Shown piece by piece: positions 17,301-25,366 of a stretch of DNA of 64,000 nt (its first letter is position 1; every line of letters starts with the position of its first letter). This DNA comes from Pseudomonas plecoglossicida NBRC 103162 = DSM 15088 (GTDB taxonomy: Bacteria > Pseudomonadota > Gammaproteobacteria > Pseudomonadales > Pseudomonadaceae): positions 35,061 to 99,060 of the forward strand of contig NZ_BBIV01000007.1 of the NCBI RefSeq assembly GCF_000730665.1, given 5' to 3'. The position numbers and the translations under genes were made by a program. Under the pieces are notes generated by a model. That model saw nothing but the letters and a program-made list of their open reading frames with translations. It made no database searches and was not told the origin of the DNA.

Positions 17301-17337
17301 TCCGCTGGAGGTGGTGTTGCAATACGCCCAGCGCTGA
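14317..17337 (+). CDS. ydiJ: YdiJ-type FAD-linked oxidase with Fe-S domain
   Basis: A 1006-residue fusion protein. The N-terminal FAD-binding type-4 domain (residues ~45-270) shows LTPRGGGTGTNGQSLTDG and SNRATVGGMINTDASGQGS. An FAD-oxidase C-terminal domain follows (~280-530; YGMFGHVDAGVLHVRP, then LLWGEHGKGLRSEY). A cysteine-rich ferredoxin-like region comes next, with CNGNGACYNY near 572 and CLACKSCAGQCP near 665. A C-terminal CCG domain carries TGCCGMSGTYGHE near 930. E. coli YdiJ has the same layout, and the family is linked to D-2-hydroxyacid (D-2-hydroxyglutarate) oxidation feeding the quinone pool. It is divergent from a LysR gene and has a REP at its 3' end. Confidence 0.9.
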   Translation: MIAQLSTLAPSAAYPEFLEALRNSGFRGQISADYGTRTVLATDNSIYQRLPQAAVFPLDADDVARVARLMGESRFQQVKLTPRGGGTGTNGQSLTDGIVVDLSRHMNKILEINVEERWVRVEAGTVKDQLNAALKPHGLFFAPELSTSNRATVGGMINTDASGQGSCTYGKTRDHVLELHSVLLGGERLHSLPIDDAALERACAADGRVGEVYRMARDIQETQAELIETTFPKLNRCLTGYDLAHLRDEQGRFNLNSVLCGAEGSLGYVVEAKLNVLPIPKYAVLVNVRYGSFMDALRDANALMAHKPLSIETVDSKVLMLAMKDIVWHSVAEYFPADPERPTLGINLVEFCGDEPGEVNARVLAFIDHLQNDTSVERLGHTLAEGAEAVTRVYTMRKRSVGLLGNVEGEVRPQPFVEDTAVPPEQLADYIADFRALLDGYGLAYGMFGHVDAGVLHVRPALDMKDPAQAALVKPISDAVAALTKSYGGLLWGEHGKGLRSEYVPEYFGALYPALQRLKGAFDPHNQLNPGKICTPPDSAEGLTPVDGVTLRGDLDRTIDERVWQDFPSAVHCNGNGACYNYDPNDAMCPSWKATRERQHSPKGRASLMREWLRLQGEANIDVLAAARNKVSWLKGLPARLRNNRARSQGQEDFSHEVYDAMAGCLACKSCAGQCPIKVNVPDFRSRFLELYHGRYQRPLRDYLIGSLEFTIPYLAHAPGLYNAVMGSKWVSKLLADQVGMVDSPLISRFNFQSTLTRCRVGVASVPALRELTPAQRERSIVLVQDAFTRYFETPLLAAFIELAHRLGHKVFLAPYSANGKPLHVQGFLGAFAKAAIRNATQLKALADCGVPLVGLDPAMTLVYRQEYQKVPGLAGSPNVLLPQEWLMNVLPEQAPTAPGNFRLMAHCTEKTNVPASTRQWEQVFARLGLKLVTEATGCCGMSGTYGHEARNQDTSRTIFEQSWATRLDKDGEPLATGYSCRSQVKRMTERQMRHPLEVVLQYAQR

Positions 17338-17343
17338 CCTTCA

Positions 17344-17378
17344 GGGCCCTATCGCCGGCTTGCCGGCGATAGGGCCGG
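17344..17378. repeat. Compact REP element
   Basis: 'ggccctatcgccggcttgcc' followed by 'ggcgatagggccggta' forms a near-perfect palindrome between the convergent ydiJ and MFS genes. Confidence 0.85.
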
Positions 17379-17395
17379 TACAGCCACTGCAAGCC

Positions 17396-18598
17396 TTACG
17401 CCTCGTGCACCTTGCCGCGCCCCGTTCGCGCCTGCCGATACAGATACAGACTCAACACCAGCCCGCAACACGCCGCCGCTGCCGCAAACAGAAACATCGA
17501 AGCAAACCCGAACCCCGAAGCCACAGCCCCCACCAGCGGCCCGGTTATCCCCAGCGACAAGTCGATGAACAGCGAATACGCCCCCACCGCCGCCCCGCGG
17601 TTGGCCGCCGAAACCTGGTTCACCGCTTCCACTCCCAGCGCCGGGAACACCAGCGAGAAACCGAACCCGCTCAGCGCCGCGCCGGCCAGTGCCATCTGCG
17701 CACTGGGCGCGAGCCACAGCATCAGCAGGCCCAGCGTCTCCACCGACAGGCAGGCGATGGCCACGCGAAACCCGCCTATCCGGTTGATCAGGTTGCCGAA
17801 CAGCAGCCGTGCACTGATGAAGCTGGCGCCGAACAGGCTCAGTGTCAGTGCCGCGTTCGTCCAGCCTTGGCTGGCGTAGTAGAGGGTAATGAACGTGGCG
17901 ATGGTGCCGAAGCCGATCGAGCCCAGGGCCAGTCCCGAGCCATGCGGGAACACCTTGCCCAGCACCCGCAGGAACGGCAGGCGCACGCCGCTGACGATGG
18001 GGGCGGCGCGTTTCGGCCAGGCCAGCAGCAGGCCGACGGCGCCCAGCACGATGATGCTCGCGCCCATGCTCCACAGGCCCAGGCCCTTGACCATCAGCAC
18101 ACCCAGTGGCGCGCCGACGGCCAGGGCGCCATAGCTGGCGATGCCGTTCCAGGAAATGACCTTGGCGGTGTTATCGGTGCCGACCCGGCCGATGCCCCAG
18201 CCAATCGAGCCAGAACCCACCAGGCTCTCGGCACTCCCCAACACCAGCCGACCGACCAGCAGGCAGGCCAGGCTGACCCACGGCAAGTGGGTAAGGAAGG
18301 CGCAGGCCAGCATGAACACGCCACTCAGGCCGCAGCCGAACAGCCCGTACATGACCGCCTTCTTGCTGCCCAGGTTGTCGATGATGCGGCTGGCGGTGGG
18401 GCGGCTGAGCAGGGTGGCCAGGTACTGCACGCTGATCACCAGGCCCGCGACCACGGCGCTGAAGCCCAGGTCGTTGTGCACGTAGCCGGGCAGCACGGCC
18501 AGGGGGATGCCGATGTTCAGGTAGCCGATGAAGGTGAACAGGACGATGGAAACCACTTGCGCGGTAATTGCAAGTTGGGACGGCGCGGGCGCGGACAT
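17396..18598 (-). CDS. MFS transporter (YhhS/UPF0226-like)
   Basis: A 400-residue protein with 12 predicted membrane spans. The loop 2-3 motif appears as [19 protein letters not shown] and the matching second-half motif as [29 protein letters not shown] and the overall pattern resemble the YhhS/YfcJ (UPF0226) branch, whose substrates are mostly unknown. The ATG at 18598 ([10 protein letters not shown]) is preferred; an in-frame ATG at 18640 adds 14 polar residues. It lies downstream of phhAB on the same strand but beyond a terminator and a small gene, so it is probably a separate unit. Confidence 0.85.
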   Translation of the reverse strand: MSAPAPSQLAITAQVVSIVLFTFIGYLNIGIPLAVLPGYVHNDLGFSAVVAGLVISVQYLATLLSRPTASRIIDNLGSKKAVMYGLFGCGLSGVFMLACAFLTHLPWVSLACLLVGRLVLGSAESLVGSGSIGWGIGRVGTDNTAKVISWNGIASYGALAVGAPLGVLMVKGLGLWSMGASIIVLGAVGLLLAWPKRAAPIVSGVRLPFLRVLGKVFPHGSGLALGSIGFGTIATFITLYYASQGWTNAALTLSLFGASFISARLLFGNLINRIGGFRVAIACLSVETLGLLMLWLAPSAQMALAGAALSGFGFSLVFPALGVEAVNQVSAANRGAAVGAYSLFIDLSLGITGPLVGAVASGFGFASMFLFAAAAACCGLVLSLYLYRQARTGRGKVHEA

Positions 18599-18777
18599 GG
18601 CGAATCCAGTGGATGACGAGGCAGGGACAAGCCTTGCCATGATAGCGATCCAGGAAAATGAGTTGAATGAAAAATGCTTGTCTCGGGCAAGCCAGGGAGG
18701 CTGGACGGTGTGAAAACTCAGATGACGGAGGTGACCCGCAGGTCAGCCGTTTTCACACAGTCGATGAGCGTGCGCGG

Positions 18778-18903
18778 TTATTCCTGATCAGCGCTGGATT
18801 GATCGTCGCCATCCTCGACGGCAGGCGTCGGTTCGGAGTGGGCGGCAACGGTTGGCTCTTCGGGGTTCAGGCTTGGGAAGGGAAGATTCGGGATTTCATG
18901 CAT
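18778..18903 (-). CDS. Small hypothetical protein (41 aa)
   Basis: A 41-codon frame, MHEIPNLPFPSLNPEEP at the start and DDQSSADQE at the end, acidic and Pro-rich with no membrane span. An SD 'gagga' lies 8 bases before the ATG on the minus strand. It fills the gap between phhB and the MFS gene and is read in the same direction. No domain is recognised. The good ribosome site makes it likely to be translated; its role is unknown. Confidence 0.5.
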   Translation of the reverse strand: MHEIPNLPFPSLNPEEPTVAAHSEPTPAVEDGDDQSSADQE

Positions 18904-19058
18904 CTCGTCGTTCCTCGCAAGTGTGAGTGAAAAGTCTGCGCCAGGCGCGGTTCGAGCTTCGGAAAGCTGGGGCAGGATACACAAGTCTGGATGACAATTT
19001 GTAACTAATTCCCCCTCGCTTGTCGGTTTTGCGTGCGGATACCGGACATTTTCCCAAT

Positions 19059-19088
19059 GAAAAAGGGGCCGACATGCGGCCCCTTTTC
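19059..19088 (-). terminator. Terminator of phhAB
   Basis: On the minus strand aaaaggggccg-catgt-cggccccttttt ends just past the phhB stop; the symmetric A/T flanks would let it act both ways. Confidence 0.9.
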
Positions 19089-19102
19089 GACTTGCCAGCC
19101 GT

Positions 19103-19459
19103 TTACTTGCGGCCTTCAGCTGTCTCGGCAAGCTTGTCGGTGCGGGCGCACATGATGAAATCGTTGCGGTGCAGGCCCTTGATCGAGTGGCTCCACCAGG
19201 TCACGGTGACCTTGCCCCATTCGGTCAGCAGGCCCGGGTGGTGGCCTTCGGCTTCAGCGATCTCGCCCACGGCATTGGTGAACGCCAGGGCGTGCTTGAA
19301 GTTCTTGAACAGGAACACGCGCTCCAGCTCCATGTGGCCGTCGCGTACTTCGATGTTCCAGTCCGGGATCTCGCGGATCAGCTCGGCCAGTTCGTCGTCG
19401 GTGACTTTCGGCGCATCGGCGCGGCAGGCTTCGCAATGGGCTTGGTTCAAGGCATTCAT
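19103..19459 (-). CDS. phhB: Pterin-4a-carbinolamine dehydratase PhhB
   Basis: A 118-residue protein of the PCD/DCoH family. It dehydrates the 4a-hydroxy-tetrahydropterin released by phenylalanine hydroxylase, so the cofactor can be recycled. The active-site signature [20 protein letters not shown] carries the conserved His-His-Pro (residues ~75-77), and the N-terminal [16 protein letters not shown] block is also typical of Pseudomonas PhhB. It lies 36 bases downstream of phhA, on the same strand, and ends at a strong terminator. In P. aeruginosa an aminotransferase gene phhC follows; here it does not. Confidence 0.95.
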   Translation of the reverse strand: MNALNQAHCEACRADAPKVTDDELAELIREIPDWNIEVRDGHMELERVFLFKNFKHALAFTNAVGEIAEAEGHHPGLLTEWGKVTVTWWSHSIKGLHRNDFIMCARTDKLAETAEGRK

Positions 19460-19495
19460 GGTTACTTATCCGGTTCGAGTTGTTATCGGGAGGGC

Positions 19496-20284
19496 TCAGG
19501 CAGCCTGCCGGGGTGGGAACTTCGGCGTGTGCAACCCCAGCTGCATGGCTTGCTGGACCATGCCCATGATGTCTTCGTGGGCCAGGTCGAACAGGCGCTT
19601 GAGGTTTGGCAGCACGAAGTACAGCGGCTGCAGGATGTCGATGCGGTACGGTGTGCGCATGGCTTCGATCGGGTCGAAAGCCTGGTGCTCCGGCTCGCCA
19701 GAAAGACTGTAGACGGTCTCCTTGGGCGAGGAGAGGATGCCGCCGCCGTAGATCTTGCGACCTTGCGGGGTCTCCATCAGGCCGAACTCGATGGTCATCC
19801 AGTACAGCCGTGCCAGGTACACGCGCTGTTCCTTGGTCGCGGCCAGGCCCAGCTTGCCGTAGGTGTGGGTAAATTCGGCGAACCAGGGGTTGGTCAGCAA
19901 CGGGCAGTGGCCGAAGATCTCGTGGAAGATGTCCGGTTCCTGCAGGTAGTCCAGTTCTTCGGGGGTGCGGATGAACGTGGCGACCGGGAAGCGTTTGCTG
20001 GCCAGCAGCTCGAAGAAGGTCTGGAAGGGGATCAGCGCCGGCACCCGGGCAACCTGCCAGCCGGTGGTGGCGCCCAGCACCTTGTTGATCTCGCCCAGTT
20101 GCGGAATGCGGTCATGGGGCAGCTTGAGCTGCTCGATGCCGTCCAGGTATTCCTGGCACGCACGGCCTTCGATCACTTTCAACTGACGGGTGATCAGGGT
20201 GTTCCACACCGCATGCTCTTGCTGCGGGTAGTCGATAAAACCATTCGCATCGGGCTCGCGTGCCACGTATTGCGTTTGTTTCAT
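19496..20284 (-). CDS. phhA: Phenylalanine 4-monooxygenase PhhA
   Basis: A 262-residue bacterial aromatic amino-acid hydroxylase that turns phenylalanine into tyrosine with Fe(II), O2 and a tetrahydropterin. The iron ligands are visible: the two His in DIFHEIFGHCPLL and the Glu in WMTIEFGLME. The start ATG 20284 gives MKQTQYVAREPDANGF and has aggag just upstream; the longer frame from 20326 adds 14 residues unlike the family. The length equals that of other Pseudomonas PhhA. It is divergent from phhR across 254 bases that hold two TyrR-type boxes, and is co-directional with phhB. Confidence 0.96.
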   Translation of the reverse strand: MKQTQYVAREPDANGFIDYPQQEHAVWNTLITRQLKVIEGRACQEYLDGIEQLKLPHDRIPQLGEINKVLGATTGWQVARVPALIPFQTFFELLASKRFPVATFIRTPEELDYLQEPDIFHEIFGHCPLLTNPWFAEFTHTYGKLGLAATKEQRVYLARLYWMTIEFGLMETPQGRKIYGGGILSSPKETVYSLSGEPEHQAFDPIEAMRTPYRIDILQPLYFVLPNLKRLFDLAHEDIMGMVQQAMQLGLHTPKFPPRQAA

Positions 20285-20401
20285 GTGGCTCTCCTGGTGA
20301 GGGCATTTCTTGTTATGTCCAGACATGCATCAGGAATATCCCCTCGCCAGATGATTTGCACGGGGGTTGTCAGGTGGCGGTGCCGCCTGTTGACCTCAAT
20401 T

Positions 20402-20419
20402 CGTAACGATTATTTTACA
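20402..20419. promoter_or_regulatory. Putative PhhR box 1 (phhA-phhR intergenic)
   Basis: cgtaac-gattat-tttaca fits TGTAAA-N6-TTTACA at 10 of 12 positions, 118 bases upstream of the phhA start. Two PhhR sites upstream of phhA are known for P. putida. Confidence 0.6.
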
Positions 20420-20474
20420 AATCGTCTGGAATGTCGGAAAATCCGGCACATCAAGCCGGCGAACACCTCGTTTT

Positions 20475-20492
20475 TGTCAGCTTATCTTTACG
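20475..20492. promoter_or_regulatory. Putative PhhR box 2 (phhA-phhR intergenic)
   Basis: tgtcag-cttatc-tttacg fits the same palindrome at 9 of 12 positions. Its centre is 73 bases from that of box 1, about seven helical turns, so bound dimers would lie on the same DNA face. It lies 47 bases before the phhR ATG, where it could also mediate autoregulation. Confidence 0.5.
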
Positions 20493-20538
20493 ACTTTTCC
20501 GAGCGAGGTTGAAAAACTTCGCCGCTTCGAGAGCACTC

Positions 20539-22098
20539 ATGCGTATCAAAGTGCATTGCCAGAACCGCATCGGCATCCTTCGCGACATTCTCAACCTGCT
20601 GGTGGAGTACGGCATCAACGTGCTGCGCGGCGAGGTGGGAGGGGACCACGGCAATGCCATCTACCTGCACTGCCCGAACCTCATCAACCTGCAGTTCCAG
20701 GCTTTGCGGCCCAAGTTCGAGTCGATCGCCGGGGTGTTCGGGGTCAAGCGTGTCGGCCTGATGCCCAGTGAGCGGCGGCACATGGAACTCAATGCCTTGC
20801 TGGGGGCCCTGGACTTCCCGGTACTGTCGGTGGACATGGGGGGCAGCATCGTTGCCGCCAACCGCACCGCCGCGCAGCTGCTCGGCGTGCGCGTCGACGA
20901 AGTGCCCGGCATGCCGTTGGCCCGCTACGTGGAAGATTTCGACCTGCCGGAGCTGGTGCGGGCCAACAAGTCGCGGATCAATGGCCTGCGCATCAAGGTC
21001 AAGGGCGATGTGTTCCTGGCTGACATCGCGCCGTTGCAATCCGAGCACGACGACAGCGAAGCCCTGGCCGGTGCGGTGCTCACCCTGCACCGTGCCGACC
21101 GCATCGGCGAACGCATCTACAATGTGCGCAAGCAGGAGCTGCGAGGCTTCGACAGCATCTTCCAGAGTTCGCGAGTGATGGCGGCGGTGGTACGCGAGGC
21201 GCGGCGCATGGCGCCGCTGGACGCGCCGTTGCTGATCGAAGGCGAAACCGGTACGGGCAAGGAGCTGCTGGCCCGTGCCTGCCACCTGGCCAGCCCGCGC
21301 GGACAGGCACCGCTGATGGCACTCAACTGTGCCGGGCTGCCGGAGTCGATGGCCGAGACCGAGTTGTTCGGCTATGGCCCGGGGGCATTCGAGGGCGCGC
21401 GGGCAGAAGGCAAGCTAGGGCTTCTGGAACTGACTGCCGGCGGCACATTGTTCCTCGACGGGGTAGGGGAAATGAGCCCGCGCCTGCAGGTGAAACTGCT
21501 GCGTTTCCTGCAGGATGGCTGTTTCCGCCGGGTCGGTAGCGATGAAGAGGTGTACCTCGATGTGCGGGTGATCTGCGCGACCCAGGTCGACCTGTCCGAA
21601 CTGTGCGCCCGTGGCGAGTTTCGCCAGGACCTGTACCACCGCCTCAATGTGCTGTCGCTGCACATTCCCCCGCTACGCGAGTGCATGGACGGGCTCGAAG
21701 GGTTGGTGCAGCACTTTCTCGACCAGGCCAGCCGTCAGATCGGCTGCGCCATGCCGCGCCTGGCGCCGGCGCCAATGGACAAACTGGCGCAATACCACTG
21801 GCCGGGCAATGTGCGGCAATTGGAAAACGTATTGTTCCAGGCGGTATCGCTGTGTGAGGGAGGGGTAGTCAAAAGCGAACACATTCGCTTGCCGGATTAT
21901 GGCGTGCGCCAACCGTTGGGCGAGTTTTCCCTGGATGGGGATCTTTCGCAGATTGTCGGACGATTCGAGAAGGCTGTATTGGAAAGTTTGATGGGGGAAT
22001 ACCCAAGTAGCCGGGCATTGGGAAAAAGATTGGGTGTTTCGCACACGACCATTGCCAACAAGTTGCGGGACTATTCCCTTGGCAAGTCGGCTGAGTGA
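20539..22098 (+). CDS. phhR: PhhR, TyrR-like activator of aromatic amino-acid catabolism
   Basis: A 519-residue TyrR-type regulator. An N-terminal ACT domain (residues 1-~70, RIKVHCQNRIGILRDILNLL) binds aromatic amino acids; a PAS domain follows (~78-190). The AAA+ domain (~205-430) has a Walker A (LLIEGETGTGKELLAR) and Walker B (GGTLFLDGVGEM). The C-terminal Fis-like helix-turn-helix includes ALGKRLGVSHTTIANKL. The sigma54-contact loop reads GAFEGA (282-287) instead of GAFTGA. P. putida PhhR is reported to act with sigma70, consistent with that change. The ATG at 20539 gives the family length; an upstream in-frame start at 20431 is ignored. It is divergent from phhAB. Confidence 0.93.
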   Translation: MRIKVHCQNRIGILRDILNLLVEYGINVLRGEVGGDHGNAIYLHCPNLINLQFQALRPKFESIAGVFGVKRVGLMPSERRHMELNALLGALDFPVLSVDMGGSIVAANRTAAQLLGVRVDEVPGMPLARYVEDFDLPELVRANKSRINGLRIKVKGDVFLADIAPLQSEHDDSEALAGAVLTLHRADRIGERIYNVRKQELRGFDSIFQSSRVMAAVVREARRMAPLDAPLLIEGETGTGKELLARACHLASPRGQAPLMALNCAGLPESMAETELFGYGPGAFEGARAEGKLGLLELTAGGTLFLDGVGEMSPRLQVKLLRFLQDGCFRRVGSDEEVYLDVRVICATQVDLSELCARGEFRQDLYHRLNVLSLHIPPLRECMDGLEGLVQHFLDQASRQIGCAMPRLAPAPMDKLAQYHWPGNVRQLENVLFQAVSLCEGGVVKSEHIRLPDYGVRQPLGEFSLDGDLSQIVGRFEKAVLESLMGEYPSSRALGKRLGVSHTTIANKLRDYSLGKSAE

Positions 22099-22129
22099 AC
22101 TAAACAATATCCGTAATTCAGCGCGATTA

Positions 22130-22159
22130 CTGTGGGAGCCGGCTTGCCGGCTCCCACAG
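22130..22159. repeat. REP palindrome
   Basis: ctgtgggagccgg-cttg-ccggctcccacag, a perfect 13-base-arm palindrome, lies 32 bases after the phhR stop and could serve as its terminator. Confidence 0.8.
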
Positions 22160-22206
22160 AACCACCACAGCTTTCAAAGCCTGTGGTGTGCCTGGGTTGC
22201 AAGCGC

Positions 22207-22461
22207 TTAGCCGTTGGAGCAGCCGTTCCCCATCACGCGGTATTCAAGAGTGTGCTTCTGGCCCTGGGAGTCCTCGTAGGTCATACGGGCAGGCACGACT
22301 TCGCAGACATTGGGTACTTCGCTCATGGAGATGACGCGGGCGATGTCCAGGTGCTGCGAGTAACTGTACTGTTCAACCGGAATCTGCTCGACATCGTTTG
22401 CCTCGCCGGCCATCGCCGCGCTGCAAAGACCGCCAAGTACCAATACCAGTAAAGCTTTCAT
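22207..22461 (-). CDS. DUF2790 family small secreted protein
   Basis: An 84-residue protein with a signal peptide (MKALLVLVLGGLCSAAMA). The mature part holds the pattern of DUF2790, a family largely restricted to Pseudomonas: QYSYSQHLDIARVISMSEVP, VCEVVPARMTYEDSQGQ and a C-terminal RVMGNGCSNG. The two Cys (near residues 53 and 81) are conserved in the family and may form a disulphide. Function is unknown. It is a lone gene, convergent with phhR. Confidence 0.8.
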   Translation of the reverse strand: MKALLVLVLGGLCSAAMAGEANDVEQIPVEQYSYSQHLDIARVISMSEVPNVCEVVPARMTYEDSQGQKHTLEYRVMGNGCSNG

Positions 22462-22877
22462 TTTCTATTTACCTGTCTAAGGTCGTGAGGGGGCGCGCGG
22501 CGCTTGTGGCGCCGCGAATACTGCCAAGTTTTCAACTATCGGGATTAGAGAGGGATTAACGTTGCCTTCGTGGGGGCTGTTACCAGAAGTTAATCGCCTT
22601 GCCGTTGCTGGCGGGGTGAATCTTATGCTTCGGTAACTAAGGGAAACAGATAGTGTTTTGATAAAGTTTTTTTGCCTTTTGACAGAATCTGTAACAATCC
22701 CCTGGCAAGATCCCTCCCATTTTCCCTTCGCCCAGGCGCCGGCCGCGGGCTAGAGCCATTGCGCCCAATGCGCGCAGATTTTTTCGCCTCCGCTACTACC
22801 ATCGTCGAATGGTTTTTGCCGCTCTGGTACAGTTACAAACGATTCCATACAAAAACAATTACACCGAGGTAACACAG
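22462..22877. other. Intergenic region upstream of acsA
   Basis: 416 bases without a convincing gene between the divergent DUF2790 and acsA starts. It includes a TTGACA hexamer at 22679-22684 without a good -10 at standard spacing, an A/T-rich stretch at 22650-22680, and a GC-rich inverted patch near 22735-22750. An SD gaggt lies just before the acsA ATG. Promoters for both genes must be here but cannot be placed with confidence. Confidence 0.5.
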
Positions 22878-24839
22878 ATGAGTGCGGCTCCACTGTATCC
22901 CGTTCGTCCCGAGGTTGCGGCCACCACCCTGACCGACGAGGCCACCTACAAGGCCATGTACCAGCAATCGGTGATCAACCCGGATGGCTTCTGGCGCGAG
23001 CAGGCCCAGCGTCTCGACTGGATCAAGCCGTTCACCAAGGTCAAGCAGACTTCCTTCGACGATCATCATGTCGATATCAAGTGGTTTGCCGACGGCACTC
23101 TGAACGTTTCCTCCAACTGCCTGGACCGCCACCTCGAAGAGCGCGGCGACCAGCTGGCAATCATCTGGGAAGGCGACGACCCTTCCGAACACCGCAACAT
23201 CACCTACCGCGAACTCCACGAACAGGTCTGCAAATTCGCCAACGCCCTGCGCGGCCAGGATGTGCACCGTGGCGACGTGGTGACCATCTACATGCCGATG
23301 ATTCCGGAAGCGGTGGTCGCCATGCTGGCGTGCGCTCGCATCGGTGCCATCCACTCGGTGGTGTTCGGCGGTTTCTCCCCTGAAGCACTGGCCGGGCGCA
23401 TCATCGACTGCCGCTCCAAGGTGGTGATCACCGCCGACGAAGGCGTGCGCGGTGGCCGTCGTACCCCGCTCAAGGCCAACGTCGACCTGGCGCTGACCAA
23501 CCCTGAAACCAGCAGCGTGCAGAAGATCATCGTGTGCAGGCGCACCGGTGGCGACATCGCCTGGCACCAGCACCGTGACATCTGGTACGAAGACCTGATG
23601 AAGGTCGCGTCCAGCCACTGCGCGCCGAAAGAGATGGGCGCCGAGGAAGCGCTGTTCATCCTCTATACCTCGGGCTCCACCGGCAAGCCCAAGGGTGTGC
23701 TGCACACCACCGGCGGTTACCTGGTGTACGCCGCGCTGACCCACGAGCGCGTGTTCGACTACCGTCCGGGCGAAGTGTACTGGTGCACCGCCGACGTCGG
23801 CTGGGTCACCGGCCACAGCTACATCGTCTACGGCCCACTGGCCAACGGCGCGACCACGCTGCTGTTCGAAGGCGTACCGAACTACCCGGACATCACTCGC
23901 GTGTCGAAGATCGTCGACAAACACAAGGTCAACATCCTCTACACCGCGCCTACCGCCATCCGCGCGATGATGGCCGAGGGCGAGGCCGCAGTGGCCGGCG
24001 CCGACGGCTCCAGCCTGCGCTTGCTGGGTTCGGTGGGCGAGCCGATCAACCCCGAAGCCTGGAACTGGTACTACAAGACCGTGGGCAAGGAGCGTTGCCC
24101 GATCGTCGACACCTGGTGGCAGACCGAAACCGGTGGCGTGCTGATCAGCCCGCTACCGGGGGCCACGGCGCTCAAGCCAGGCTCGGCGACTCGTCCGTTC
24201 TTCGGTGTGGTGCCGGCGCTGGTGGACAACCTGGGCAACCTGATCGAGGGCGCTGCCGAGGGCAACCTGGTGATCCTGGACTCCTGGCCAGGCCAGTCGC
24301 GTTCGCTGTACGGCGACCACGACCGCTTCGTCGATACCTACTTCAAGACCTTCCGAGGCATGTACTTCACCGGCGACGGTGCTCGCCGCGACGAGGATGG
24401 CTACTACTGGATCACCGGTCGCGTGGATGACGTGCTGAACGTCTCGGGCCACCGCATGGGTACCGCCGAGATCGAAAGCGCCATGGTCGCCCACTCCAAG
24501 GTTGCCGAGGCGGCCGTGGTGGGTGTGCCGCACGACATCAAGGGGCAGGGCATCTATGTCTATGTCACCCTCAATGCGGGTGAAGAGCCGAGCGAGCAGC
24601 TGCGCCTGGAGCTGAAGAACTGGGTGCGCAAGGAGATCGGTCCGATTGCCTCGCCGGATGTGATCCAGTGGGCGCCCGGCCTGCCGAAAACGCGCTCGGG
24701 CAAGATCATGCGGCGGATCCTGCGCAAGATTGCCACCGGTGAATATGATGCGCTGGGTGATATCTCGACCCTGGCCGACCCCGGTGTGGTGCAGCACCTG
24801 ATCGATACCCACAAGGCGATGAGCCTGGCGACTGCCTGA
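22878..24839 (+). CDS. acsA: Acetyl-CoA synthetase
   Basis: A 653-residue AMP-forming acetate:CoA ligase. The family core motifs are intact: the P-loop [20 protein letters not shown], the W-containing acetate pocket ([10 protein letters not shown]), [20 protein letters not shown], and the C-terminal catalytic Lys in [14 protein letters not shown], which is the known lysine acetylation site in this family. The start at 22878 ([12 protein letters not shown]) is supported by 'gaggtaacacag' upstream; a frame from 22809 is open but has no SD. It lets the cell grow on acetate and short fatty acids. A strong terminator follows at 24900. Confidence 0.96.
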   Translation: MSAAPLYPVRPEVAATTLTDEATYKAMYQQSVINPDGFWREQAQRLDWIKPFTKVKQTSFDDHHVDIKWFADGTLNVSSNCLDRHLEERGDQLAIIWEGDDPSEHRNITYRELHEQVCKFANALRGQDVHRGDVVTIYMPMIPEAVVAMLACARIGAIHSVVFGGFSPEALAGRIIDCRSKVVITADEGVRGGRRTPLKANVDLALTNPETSSVQKIIVCRRTGGDIAWHQHRDIWYEDLMKVASSHCAPKEMGAEEALFILYTSGSTGKPKGVLHTTGGYLVYAALTHERVFDYRPGEVYWCTADVGWVTGHSYIVYGPLANGATTLLFEGVPNYPDITRVSKIVDKHKVNILYTAPTAIRAMMAEGEAAVAGADGSSLRLLGSVGEPINPEAWNWYYKTVGKERCPIVDTWWQTETGGVLISPLPGATALKPGSATRPFFGVVPALVDNLGNLIEGAAEGNLVILDSWPGQSRSLYGDHDRFVDTYFKTFRGMYFTGDGARRDEDGYYWITGRVDDVLNVSGHRMGTAEIESAMVAHSKVAEAAVVGVPHDIKGQGIYVYVTLNAGEEPSEQLRLELKNWVRKEIGPIASPDVIQWAPGLPKTRSGKIMRRILRKIATGEYDALGDISTLADPGVVQHLIDTHKAMSLATA

Positions 24840-24845
24840 TGGTGC

Positions 24846-24886
24846 GGGGCCGCTTTGCGGCCCAATCGCCGGCTTGCCGGCGATTG
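24846..24886. repeat. REP element
   Basis: 'atcgccggcttgccggcgat' next to a 'ggggccgctttgcggccc' hairpin, just after acsA. Confidence 0.85.
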
Positions 24887-24899
24887 TCTTCAAGCAAAG

Positions 24900-24931
24900 A
24901 AAACCCCGCCCGAGCAATCGGCGGGGTTTTT
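24900..24931 (+). terminator. Terminator of acsA
   Basis: aaaaccccgcc-cgagcaatc-ggcggggttttt, a 7-8 base GC stem with a T run. Confidence 0.92.
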
Positions 24932-25201
24932 GCTTTACTGTTACCCGACAATCATCGGTAACTCTTCTGTCACCGGCTTCGCACGAAAACGAGGCGCCCG
25001 GAAACAGTTCACGTCCTCTTCCGGTACATTCCCTGGGGTGTTTTGTGTGGTGCAGCACACTGCACTTGCCGTAGCACAAGGGTTTGCCAATAATAGGCCC
25101 ATTAATTGCTAGTTCTATGGGTTCTATTTCTTGCGCTCTTGCATAGATTGCAATGGCTGTCAACATCGCCCGCTGCGGTTTCAGGCGCTTCTGTAAGTAG
25201 T

Positions 25202-25238
25202 TGTCGCTTTGAAGAAATATCGACTACCGGGCTGTCGT
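25202..25238 (+). promoter_or_regulatory. Putative ArgR half sites upstream of hisJ
   Basis: tgtcgc-N8-aa (25202-25217) matches exactly the ArgR half-site consensus TGTCGC-N8-AA known from P. aeruginosa. A second partial copy begins tgtcgt at 25233. They lie about 130-165 bases before the transporter start, in a 527-base gap after acsA that otherwise holds the acsA REP and terminator. Confidence 0.55.
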
Positions 25239-25303
25239 TAAAATGCCACTCACTCGCTCGTGGTCTGCGACCTTGGTCGAACCCTGCGCGGCTCGCGTTG
25301 TAC

Positions 25304-25321
25304 CCATTCGCATATCGGGCA
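25304..25321 (+). other. PFAYRA codons in the hisJ leader
   Basis: These six codons read PFAYRA in frame with hisJ (no stop between, but no good start codon with SD upstream). The aromatic permease leader ORF has the same hexapeptide with five of six codons differing at the third base. A weak stem cgggca...tgcccc follows at once. It may be a conserved leader element; see findings. Confidence 0.3.
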
Positions 25322-25366
25322 GTCGTTACCCTGCCTTGTAGTGCCCCGTACCGATGGAGTTACCTG

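Noticed and set aside
14299..17322. A 1007-codon open frame on the minus strand
   Set aside because: Antisense shadow of ydiJ; His/Gln/Arg/Gly-rich composition typical of a GC-rich complement.
22672..22872. A 66-codon plus-strand frame before acsA
   Set aside because: No SD, low-complexity translation; the region is better explained as promoter/leader.
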